Assembly: GCA_023259175.1 (NCBI GenBank)
Contig: JAHFQV010000013.1
Span: 1 to 56,029 of the forward strand
From: Oxalobacteraceae bacterium
GTDB taxonomy: Bacteria > Pseudomonadota > Gammaproteobacteria > Burkholderiales > Burkholderiaceae_D
Reading direction: 5' to 3'
Length of the DNA stretch: 56,029 bases
Position numbers and translations under genes: made by a program
Part shown: positions 38,501-46,390 of the stretch, in pieces
Layout of the letters: each line of letters opens with the position of its first letter
Position numbering within the stretch: the stretch's first letter is position 1
Notes under the pieces: model-generated
What the model saw: only the letters and a program-made list of their open reading frames with translations
Database searches by the model: none
Told to the model about the DNA's origin: nothing

Positions 38501-39613
38501 ATGTTCGGTCTGTTTACCAAAAAACCTAAACCCGCCACGCTCTTGACGGTGCGCATGACGCATGCTGAGCAGGCACTGCAAATCAAACGCGGTGCGACCT
38601 TGCTTGATGCGGTGTTGCAGCAGGGTGTGATGGTGCCGTTTAATTGTCGCGTCGGTGCTTGTAAAACCTGTCAAATTCGGGTGCTGGAGGGGCAGCCGAA
38701 ATCCCTGATTGAGCGCGAATATGTGTTTGGAGTTGAGGAAATAAAACAGAATTATTACCTCGCTTGCCAGACCCGTGTGGAGACCGACATGCTCATTGAG
38801 TGGCACACCATGTCCACCAATAGCACAACACAAAAATTGCCTGCACAGTTGTATTCGATAGAGGCTAAAACGGCGCGTATTTTTCGCATTTCGCTGCGAC
38901 TGAGCCAGGCTGCAACTTGGCGTGCAGGGCAGTTTGCGAAGTTGCTACCGGCGGGGTTTGCGATAGAGCCGCGCTGCTACTCCATGGTGAATGAAGCGCA
39001 GCAGGGCGACTTGATGAGTTTCGACATTACCTACTATCCCGGGGCTGCGGTTTCTACCTGGTTGGTTGATACCAAAAATCTCGGTAAGACGATACAGATC
39101 GAAGCACCTTTTGGTGATTTTGGTCAGCAAATTTACGACCCGATTCGACAAGAAACGCCCTTGTTATGTATCGCTGGCGGCAGCGGTTTGGGATCAATTA
39201 GCGGCATCATACGACAAGCTTTGCAGGCAAAAAATTCTCCGCAACGTCCGATTGTCTTGGTGGTCGGTGCGCGTGAGCAAAGTGAGCTCTACGAAATTGC
39301 CGAATTGCGTGCGATGGCGGCCGAGGCGCATTCTGCCCTACATCTAGAAGTGGTTTTGGATCGTGAGCCTAACGAAAGTAACTGGCGCGGTCGTCGTGGC
39401 TACATCGCCGAACACTTGTCGGATATTTTGCAAGAACTGAAGCAAAACCATGCGCGTTTTGTAGGCGATACGCAAAGTTGGCAAGCCTTGTTATGTGGGC
39501 CGCCACCTTTGGTCGATAGTGCGCTTCATTGTTTGCAAGAAATGGGAATGCCGCGCGCGCAAATTGGCTTTGATAAGTACGAGCAAAGCGTCACGAACTT
39601 GGTCTCCAACTAA
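38501..39613 (+). CDS. Ferredoxin-flavodoxin-type oxidoreductase (2Fe-2S ferredoxin plus FAD/NAD(P) reductase)
   Basis: Single-polypeptide electron donor of 370 residues. The N-terminal 2Fe-2S domain has plant-type cysteines (FNCRVGACKTCQIRVLEG, then LACQT). Next come an FAD domain (CYSMVNEAQ) and an NAD(P) domain (CIAGGSGLGSISGI, LLCGPPPLVDS). This arrangement moves electrons from NAD(P)H to oxygenases and probably serves the AlkB-like and ferritin-like enzymes of the cluster. The ATG at 38501 has GGAGA five bases upstream; an earlier frame from 38477 has none. Eight bases separate it from the AlkB-like gene that follows. Confidence 0.87.
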   Translation: MFGLFTKKPKPATLLTVRMTHAEQALQIKRGATLLDAVLQQGVMVPFNCRVGACKTCQIRVLEGQPKSLIEREYVFGVEEIKQNYYLACQTRVETDMLIEWHTMSTNSTTQKLPAQLYSIEAKTARIFRISLRLSQAATWRAGQFAKLLPAGFAIEPRCYSMVNEAQQGDLMSFDITYYPGAAVSTWLVDTKNLGKTIQIEAPFGDFGQQIYDPIRQETPLLCIAGGSGLGSISGIIRQALQAKNSPQRPIVLVVGAREQSELYEIAELRAMAAEAHSALHLEVVLDREPNESNWRGRRGYIAEHLSDILQELKQNHARFVGDTQSWQALLCGPPPLVDSALHCLQEMGMPRAQIGFDKYEQSVTNLVSN

Positions 39614-39620
39614 TCTAGAA

Positions 39621-40826
39621 ATGAGCTCAAATTTCATCGCAAATATGTATAAATATCTCAAACATTCCATCCTCACTTGCATCATCGTGCCTTGTGCGAT
39701 TTTGACGGTATTGCTCGCGCCTCAATGGGCTTTTTTCGTGCCTGTCGTCATTACTTTGGTCAACATGGCGGGCGATAATTTTACGCCACCCGATCGGACT
39801 AATCCCGACTACAGCCAACTTTGGATACTCGATAGTTTCGTTTATCTGTATGTGCCGATTATCAGTTTTTATTTGTTTAGTTTGCTGTGGTTGATAGCCC
39901 CAAATGATTTTCTCGGTTTTTCGGCGGCCATGTCTTCCCTTTTTCCTGTCGATTTATTGGTAATTAAAAAAGCAGCTGGCCTGCGCGGCATGGTTTCCGG
40001 CGCGTTTGCGGTGGGCTATGTGCTCTCTTCAAATCATTTGTATGCCCATGAATTAGTTCATAGAACCACCGACAAAATCGCCATGCTGACCGGGCGCTAT
40101 TTATTGGCGATGACGGGCGATGCCCAGTTTTCGATTTCGCATGTGTATTGTCATCACAAAAATGTGGGTACGCATTTAGATGCTGCGACTGCACGTCGCG
40201 GTGAATCGGTATATCGCTTTTTTATCCGTTCTACACTGGGGCAATACCAAGAGTCTTGGGAAGTTGAAAGTCAACGTTTGCGCAATCGTGAATTGCGGAT
40301 TTGGTCTTGGCATAATCGGGTGTTGACCGGTTTCGCTATGACTTTGGCTTTTTACGCGCTCTGGGCGTATGCGGCGGGATGGTTGGGTGTAGCGATCTAC
40401 ACTGTGGTGATTATCAACGCTAAATTTTTATTTGAAACCATCAATTACATCGAACATTACGGTGTAGTGCGGGTACCTGGCACGCAAGTTTTACCGCGTC
40501 ACAGTTGGGACTGTGACGCACGCATTTCGTCTAATGCATTACTCAATCTTTCGCGGCACGCTGACCATCACGCCAATGCGCAAAAGCGCTATTGGGAGTT
40601 GGAAACCTATGACACCAGTCTGCAACTGCATTACGGCTATATCAGCACCATCGTGGTGGCCATGATTCCGTTCTGGTGGCATCGCTTCGCCGCACCACAG
40701 CTTATCGAATGGGATCGGTATAGCGCAACACCTGCGGAAAAACAACTCGCACAACAAGCCAATCTAGCGAGTGGTCTTCCACTTTTTCTTTCGCCATCTA
40801 AACAAGGGGACATCAAACATGCTTAG
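39621..40826 (+). CDS. AlkB-like membrane di-iron alkane hydroxylase or desaturase (second paralogue)
   Basis: Integral membrane enzyme of 401 residues with the His boxes HELVHR, HVYCHHKNVGTHLDAA, NYIEHYG and SRHADHHANAQKRYWELE, as in AlkB. It is distinct from the paralogue at 29103-30173. Its neighbour is the ferredoxin-reductase, its probable electron donor. The ATG at 39621 is eight bases after the previous stop without a strong ribosome site; an ATG at 39645 is possible. The end overlaps the transporter start by eight bases. Confidence 0.87.
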   Translation: MSSNFIANMYKYLKHSILTCIIVPCAILTVLLAPQWAFFVPVVITLVNMAGDNFTPPDRTNPDYSQLWILDSFVYLYVPIISFYLFSLLWLIAPNDFLGFSAAMSSLFPVDLLVIKKAAGLRGMVSGAFAVGYVLSSNHLYAHELVHRTTDKIAMLTGRYLLAMTGDAQFSISHVYCHHKNVGTHLDAATARRGESVYRFFIRSTLGQYQESWEVESQRLRNRELRIWSWHNRVLTGFAMTLAFYALWAYAAGWLGVAIYTVVIINAKFLFETINYIEHYGVVRVPGTQVLPRHSWDCDARISSNALLNLSRHADHHANAQKRYWELETYDTSLQLHYGYISTIVVAMIPFWWHRFAAPQLIEWDRYSATPAEKQLAQQANLASGLPLFLSPSKQGDIKHA

Positions 40827-43800
40827 CAAATACATAGAAAAAATCATCCGATGGCGCTCGCTCGTCATCGTGATGACGATACTGACCACCTTATTCATGC
40901 TATCGCAAATGCGCAATTTGAAGGTGATCGTCGATCCCAATCAAATGCTGCCGCAAACCCATCCTTATGTGGTGGGTACTAATTTGGCTGAAAAAGTGTT
41001 TGGCTCCAATTATGTGTTGGTGGTCGCTGTGTCACCGAAAAATGGCGACATCTTTCAACCCGCGGTCTTGGAACGTGTGCGTGTCATCTCTGAAGGTTTG
41101 CAAAAGCTGCCGAATGTGAAACCAGAAACCTTGATGAGCATTAGCGCTAAGCGTGCCAAAGGGATTTCAGGCCAAGAAGACAGTCTAGAAGTGAAGCCAC
41201 TCTTGCATGGCGCAAGCATCAATGCCGAGTCAATTGCCAAGCTTAAAACGGCGCTGGAACGTAACCCTATCTACAGCGGGGTTGTCGTTTCCGAAGCCAA
41301 GGATATGGCGGCCATTAGTATCGCGGTCGAAAAGGGCCCTAAGGGCTTTACACCTACCTTAGAGGCGACTTACGAATTGATTAAAGCCAACGCCAGTGAC
41401 GATATCGTGGTGGCCGTGAGTGGCTCGCCTATGTTCGTCTACTACATTGAAAAATTCACCAAGAGAATGGGGATACTATTTCCACTCGCCTTGCTCATCG
41501 TCGGACTACTTCATTTGGAAGCTTTCCGTACATGGCAAGGCTTCTTTTTGCCGCTAGTGACGGCGATTTTGTCGGTGCTGTGGGGGCTAGGCATGATGGG
41601 TATCGCCAAAGTGCCCTTGGATCCATTTAACGTCACCACGCCGATATTAATTTTAGCGGTGACGGCAGGCCATGCAGTGCAATTACTCAAGCGTTTTTAT
41701 GAGGAATTTGAGCTGGCTATTCGCCGTGGCGCTAACCCAAAAGACGCAAATCGCGAAGCCGTGGTGCAGTCGATGTCGAAAGTCGGCCCTGTGATGCTGG
41801 CGGCCGGTCTGGTCGCGGTGATAGGTTTCTTGTCTTTGATGTCCTTTGACATCGTTGCGATTCGCAATTTTGGCATCTTCACGGCGCTTGGCATTTTCTC
41901 TGGCCTGATCGTTGAAATGACTTTCATTCCCGCCGTCCGCTCCTGGATCAAGCCGCCCAAAATGCGTACTACACCCATGCGTTTTGACGTGCTTTCGCCA
42001 GTGATTTCACGGATTAAAGCAGCGGTGCAAATAAGACGTGCGAAACAGGTATTTCTATTTTTTGTCGCGCTCGTCGGCGTCTCTGCGTATGGCGTAACGC
42101 AACTGAAAGTGGAAAATTCGAATAAGAGCTTTTTCGCCAGCAATCTGCCTTTTCAAGCGGACGATCGCCTCATCAATGAGAAAATGGCTGGCACGAATAC
42201 GCTCTATGTCGTCTTTGAAGGTCGCGAGCAAGATGTCATTAAAGATCCGAAGATTTTGCAATTGATGGAGCAAACCCAGCGTTTCTTGGAAACCCAGCCT
42301 GGTATTGGTAAAACTATTTCTGTCGTTGATTTGGTTCGCCGCATGAATCAAGCTATGCATGCCGACCAAGCAAAAGAGCTGAGCATTCCCGACAATCGCG
42401 ATTTGATCTCGCAATATCTTTTGCTTTACTCATTGTCTGGTGAACCCGCTGACTTTGATCGTTACGTTGATTACGGCTATCGCACCGCCAATATTACGGC
42501 CTTTGTAAAGCACGACAACAGTCGTGAAATTCAAAAAGTGATTGCGAACACACGTGAATTTCTCCAAGCGCATAACGACCCGCGCATCAGCATTCATTTC
42601 GGCGGTAGCGTTCCGCAATCGACGGCCTTGTCTGAATCCTTAGTGAACGGAAAATTGCGCAATATTTTGCAGATAGGCGCGGTGATTTTCCTCGTGTCGG
42701 CCTTGGTGTTCCGTTCTATTCTTGCCGCGGTATTGATCGTGACTCCTCTGGCTATTACCGCTGTGGTGAATTTCGGCATGATGGGTTTGACCGGTATTCC
42801 GCTCAATACCCCCAATGCGATTACCGCTCCAATGGCCATCGGTATCGGTGCCGATTACGCGATTTATTTACTCTATCGGATACGTGAAGAGCTCAGAGTT
42901 CACCCAACGTTTGATGGTGCGATTGACGCGGCTTTGGATTCAGCAGGGCGTGCCATTTTGTATGTTGGTACTGCGATTGCCGGTGGTTACTCGGTCTTGA
43001 TGTTATCGCGTGGCGCCAATATCCATATTTGGTCCGGCATATTGATTGATCTATCGATGATCGTGAGTGTTCTGACGACGCTTCTGCTCTTGCCACCTTT
43101 GATCAAATTGATCAAACCACGTTTTTTGCAGGCTGAGGAAGTGTCCGCGAATAAAATGCAAGCAACGGTAGTGTCGAGCTTTGTCTTGGTCTGTGCGGCG
43201 GCATTGGCGATGTCCTTGTTTTCCAGTCGCAATGCGCATGCCGACGGCATTGACGCCGACCGTATCATGGAGCGCAATTTCATCGCTAATCGTTTTGATG
43301 ATTCTAGTTCCAATGCCATTTTTCAGCTCATCAATAAAAATGGCGAGCGTCGTGTGCGAGAAACTTTTGGTGCGACTAAAGCACAGGGAAAAACCCTGGA
43401 CACGAAACGTATGACGCGTTTTATGTCGCCATCGGACATCAAAAATACGGTGACGCTCTTGGTTGAGCATAGTGATGCGGACGACGATATGTGGATTTAT
43501 CTTCCGGCATTGAAAAAGACACGGCGTATTGCGTCTTCTAACAAAAGCGAAAGTTTTGTCGGAACCGATTTGTCCTATGGCGATGTGATTGGTCATAAGG
43601 TCGCCGATTGGAGTCATAAAATTGTGCGCCACGAAAATGTGGCGGGTGCGGATTGCTTCGTTGTTGAATCGCTGCCGAAGAACAAAATCGTGGCCGATAA
43701 TTCGGGTTACGCGAAACGCGTGATGTGGATCGATCCGCAGTCTTTCCTCTCTTTGAAAACCGAGTTTTACGACAATAATCAACAATTGCTCAAGGTGTCT

Positions 43801-43977
43801 ACCCTGAGTCATTTAGTCAACGTGGATGCATCCAAACAGCGTTGGCAGCCGATGAATATGGAAGTGCAAAACGTCCAAACTGGGCATCGCACTTTGATTG
43901 AGTGGAAGGGATTTAAGGCTAATCAAGGTGTGAAGGATGATTATTTCACCCAGCGCTATTTGGAAAAAGAGGAATGA
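40819..43977 (+). CDS. MmpL/RND lipid exporter fused to LolA-like outer-membrane lipoprotein-sorting domain
   Basis: A 1052-residue fusion. Residues about 1-770 form an RND/MMPL permease: an N-terminal helix, a periplasmic domain, and two membrane bundles with GADYAIYLLYR and ILYVGTAIAGGYSVLML. At about 780-810 a second hydrophobic stretch ends in an AHA-like site, then about 810-1052 resembles the LolA-like 'outer membrane lipoprotein-sorting' domain (RFMSPSDIKNTVTLLVEH, DMWIYLPALKKTRRI, SESFVGTDLSYGD). These are usually two neighbouring genes. The fusion puts a lipid-binding domain in the periplasm next to the pump. The ATG at 40819 has AAGGGGA upstream; the longer frame from 40771 lies inside the previous gene. 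Confidence 0.85.
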   Translation: MLSKYIEKIIRWRSLVIVMTILTTLFMLSQMRNLKVIVDPNQMLPQTHPYVVGTNLAEKVFGSNYVLVVAVSPKNGDIFQPAVLERVRVISEGLQKLPNVKPETLMSISAKRAKGISGQEDSLEVKPLLHGASINAESIAKLKTALERNPIYSGVVVSEAKDMAAISIAVEKGPKGFTPTLEATYELIKANASDDIVVAVSGSPMFVYYIEKFTKRMGILFPLALLIVGLLHLEAFRTWQGFFLPLVTAILSVLWGLGMMGIAKVPLDPFNVTTPILILAVTAGHAVQLLKRFYEEFELAIRRGANPKDANREAVVQSMSKVGPVMLAAGLVAVIGFLSLMSFDIVAIRNFGIFTALGIFSGLIVEMTFIPAVRSWIKPPKMRTTPMRFDVLSPVISRIKAAVQIRRAKQVFLFFVALVGVSAYGVTQLKVENSNKSFFASNLPFQADDRLINEKMAGTNTLYVVFEGREQDVIKDPKILQLMEQTQRFLETQPGIGKTISVVDLVRRMNQAMHADQAKELSIPDNRDLISQYLLLYSLSGEPADFDRYVDYGYRTANITAFVKHDNSREIQKVIANTREFLQAHNDPRISIHFGGSVPQSTALSESLVNGKLRNILQIGAVIFLVSALVFRSILAAVLIVTPLAITAVVNFGMMGLTGIPLNTPNAITAPMAIGIGADYAIYLLYRIREELRVHPTFDGAIDAALDSAGRAILYVGTAIAGGYSVLMLSRGANIHIWSGILIDLSMIVSVLTTLLLLPPLIKLIKPRFLQAEEVSANKMQATVVSSFVLVCAAALAMSLFSSRNAHADGIDADRIMERNFIANRFDDSSSNAIFQLINKNGERRVRETFGATKAQGKTLDTKRMTRFMSPSDIKNTVTLLVEHSDADDDMWIYLPALKKTRRIASSNKSESFVGTDLSYGDVIGHKVADWSHKIVRHENVAGADCFVVESLPKNKIVADNSGYAKRVMWIDPQSFLSLKTEFYDNNQQLLKVSTLSHLVNVDASKQRWQPMNMEVQNVQTGHRTLIEWKGFKANQGVKDDYFTQRYLEKEE

Positions 43978-45224
43978 AGAAAACCCGTACTGCATTCGTC
44001 TGCTGCTTGACATCTTTGCTGGCGACGATGGGCTGCGCGCAAGAACAGCAGGCGAGCGCCATTGTCGTCAATGGTGATGGCGCATTGAGCGCGGGACTGT
44101 GGTCGGGCAATCGCTTATTAGATGAGCGCGGTACGAATTTGCACAGCGCACTACTCTTGAATGGCGGCGTGAAACTCGATGCGCAATGGCGTTTGAAAGC
44201 CAGTGTTTTGGCAGAACGTTTCCCCAGTGTGAGGGGTGATCAATGGCAATCGGCACAACGCGAATTGAGTTTGCAATGGGAGGGCGATAGTAGCGATGTG
44301 AAGCTCGGTACCCAGTTATTTTCGTGGGGGCGTGCCGACCGTATCAATCCTACCGATAACCTCAGTGCACGCAATTACACCTTGGGTCTTGCCAGCGATG
44401 ATGAGCAAAGAATAGGCAGTCCTGCACTCAGTTGGAAGCAAGAGCTCGCTGGACAAACGCGGGTGCTGGCGGTGGTGCAGCACTTTCGTCCCGGTGTGGG
44501 ACCCAATGATTTGAATGAGGCGGCTTTGCCTTGGGCCGCGCAGAGTAGAAATACCGACGTGGCGATCAAATTAGATCACAGCGGTGATGCACTTGATTGG
44601 TCCTTGTCGTATTTCAAGGGCAGCGAAAAAAGCCGCTCTTTGCAATGGCTGCGCCGTGCGGGACAAATTGTCGGGGTGGCGCGTGGATTTGCCCCAATGA
44701 GTGCCTTGGGTGCTGATGCTGCCATGACGCAGGGCGCGTGGACATTGCGCACGGAGTTTGCCGCTTTACGTTTTGCATCAAATGCCCATGCCGACATGGG
44801 ACGGCAAGACCATTATTTTGGCGTGCTGGGTTTGGAGCGTAATTTGCCCGCCAGCGCGAGTTTTGGGATGCAGTATTTTTTTAGGCGCTTTGAAGACGAT
44901 ACGGCTGCCAGTTTTTCCAATCCAGTTTTGCAGGCCCGAGCGCAGCGTTTGCAGGTGGCAAATAATCAGTTGCATCGCTATCAGGACGGCCTAAGCCTGC
45001 GTTACGCGCAAAGAATTTTGAACGATCAAATCGATTACGAAATCGTCGCCGTAGTGAATTTTAAAGACGGTGATTATGCTTTAAGACCGCGTCTTAATTG
45101 GCGTATGAACGATAGCCTGAAATGGCAAGTTGGATGGGATGTTCTGCATGGCTCCACACAAAGTTTTTTTGGTAGTCTGAAAAAAAACACGCTGGGCTTT
45201 GTTGAATGTGTTTATGTTTTTTAG
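43974..45224 (+). CDS. Outer-membrane beta-barrel protein (DUF1302-like)
   Basis: A 416-residue precursor with a signal peptide (AFVCCLTSLLATMGCAQ) and a mature domain of alternating strands ending in Val-Phe, the usual C-terminal signal of outer-membrane barrels. The SWGRADRINPTDNLSARNY segment is typical of barrels encoded after MMPL-RND and LolA-like genes. It overlaps the transporter gene by four bases. It may pass the exported lipid to the outer membrane. Function inferred from context. Confidence 0.72.
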   Translation: MKKTRTAFVCCLTSLLATMGCAQEQQASAIVVNGDGALSAGLWSGNRLLDERGTNLHSALLLNGGVKLDAQWRLKASVLAERFPSVRGDQWQSAQRELSLQWEGDSSDVKLGTQLFSWGRADRINPTDNLSARNYTLGLASDDEQRIGSPALSWKQELAGQTRVLAVVQHFRPGVGPNDLNEAALPWAAQSRNTDVAIKLDHSGDALDWSLSYFKGSEKSRSLQWLRRAGQIVGVARGFAPMSALGADAAMTQGAWTLRTEFAALRFASNAHADMGRQDHYFGVLGLERNLPASASFGMQYFFRRFEDDTAASFSNPVLQARAQRLQVANNQLHRYQDGLSLRYAQRILNDQIDYEIVAVVNFKDGDYALRPRLNWRMNDSLKWQVGWDVLHGSTQSFFGSLKKNTLGFVECVYVF

Positions 45225-45257
45225 GTAGGAAGAATGCGACCCTAGGAGTATCAAATC

Positions 45258-46127
45258 ATGCAAGTACCCCACAATATTATTTCGCTCAAAGAGCGCGTCG
45301 TGAAAGAAATCAAGGCTAATTTTGCAGAGCATGCTCCGGAAAATTGCAGTCTTTTGCTCGATAGTACGGGCCCTAGTTTTACACGACAATACATCGTTCT
45401 CAATGCCATCGGCCTAGAGCGTTTGAAATCCTATGGCGAGATTCATGCCTTCTCCGGTTCGGTCTACGCCTTGTTCGGTTTCATGGCGTTTACGACTGGC
45501 GCTAATCGGGTCAGCATCGACTCCTTGTGCCAGCCCGAGGCTGAAAAAGTCTTTCGCGACCAACACCATCAGGGTGCATTTTCGGGTTTGCGTTCGCTCG
45601 CGAAACTCGCTTCGGGTCAGTCTGCTTTTAATTCGGTTGAACCTTTGATTGCGTCGCTAGAGTATATGTTTGGTGATTTTGTTGATCAGCCATTTTCATC
45701 ATTTGCCGACAATATTCATATTTATTTGGCGAAGTCCAAAGATGAGCCTTTACTGATTTTGTCAAATAATGCGCGCTGCTCTCCCGAGTTGCAGGCACTT
45801 AGGAATGCACCGATTAAACAGGTGATTGCGATGGCCGCGAATGTACCTTTTGTGTACGGTGGCGTGCAACAAGGTACCCCCTATTTTGATCCTGTGTACA
45901 CCAAGCATTATGTGAATACGCTAAAGCAAATTACGGCAACTGATAAACCGACTTTGATTTCTACGCCTTGGCGTTCAGGGAAAAAAGAGAATCGGCACTA
46001 CCTGAATTGCTATCCCAAAGGCAATGCGCGCTGGCTGATGCTGAAAGACTTTACACGGTTAGTCAGTGGCCGCCGCAATATCGCTTGGAGTCGCGATATT
46101 TATACGGCGTTTAAGGTGGCCGCTTAG
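45258..46127 (+). CDS. Patatin-like acyl hydrolase or transferase (tentative)
   Basis: A 289-residue cytoplasmic protein without clear signal. Its layout matches patatin-like lipases: an oxyanion-type loop (LLDSTGPSFTRQYIVLNAIGLERL), then a nucleophile elbow HAFSGSVYALFGF with Ser about 68, then a VYGGVQQGTPYFDPVY segment like the catalytic aspartate region. The elbow is SGSVY rather than GxSxG, so the protein may be weak or act as a transferase. It ends the plus-strand operon, 33 bases after the outer-membrane gene. I would not exclude another alpha/beta family. Confidence 0.5.
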   Translation: MQVPHNIISLKERVVKEIKANFAEHAPENCSLLLDSTGPSFTRQYIVLNAIGLERLKSYGEIHAFSGSVYALFGFMAFTTGANRVSIDSLCQPEAEKVFRDQHHQGAFSGLRSLAKLASGQSAFNSVEPLIASLEYMFGDFVDQPFSSFADNIHIYLAKSKDEPLLILSNNARCSPELQALRNAPIKQVIAMAANVPFVYGGVQQGTPYFDPVYTKHYVNTLKQITATDKPTLISTPWRSGKKENRHYLNCYPKGNARWLMLKDFTRLVSGRRNIAWSRDIYTAFKVAA

Positions 46128-46175
46128 GCTCATTTGAACGATTTTTTTATTCATACCGCCGCTGATGTAGCATTC

Positions 46176-46378
46176 AGGGCGATTGCATGAAGCCAGATCA
46201 AAGCAAAAAACCCCTCAACACGGAGACACAGAGAACTCCATGAGAAATTCATCAAGAATCAATGATGAATCCAAAACATAGTCCAAAATCCACTTCTCTT
46301 GATTTTCCTCTGTGTCTCTGGTCGCAGCATGCTGCTTACCTGTGTTGAGGGGTTTTAATTCATTCATGCGATCGCCCT
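46176..46378. repeat. Dispersed inverted-repeat element, copy 2, with bracketing repeats
   Basis: The inner arms (46205-46234 and about 46305-46357) match the atpG-atpD element: AACCCCTCAACAC, GGAGACACAGAGA and their complements. The right arm is interrupted by about 20 bases holding the palindrome GCAGCATGCTGC. The centre differs in sequence. Outside it, AGGGCGATTGCATGAA (46176-46191) and TTCATGCGATCGCCCT (46363-46378) form a 15 of 16 inverted repeat, enclosing the whole element. It lies between convergent genes. Confidence 0.75.
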
Positions 46379-46390
46379 GTCCGCCTAAGC

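Noticed and set aside
42551-42556. CACGTG inside the RND transporter gene as a parS site
   Set aside because: Left flank lacks GTTT; only partial match, expected by chance in coding DNA.
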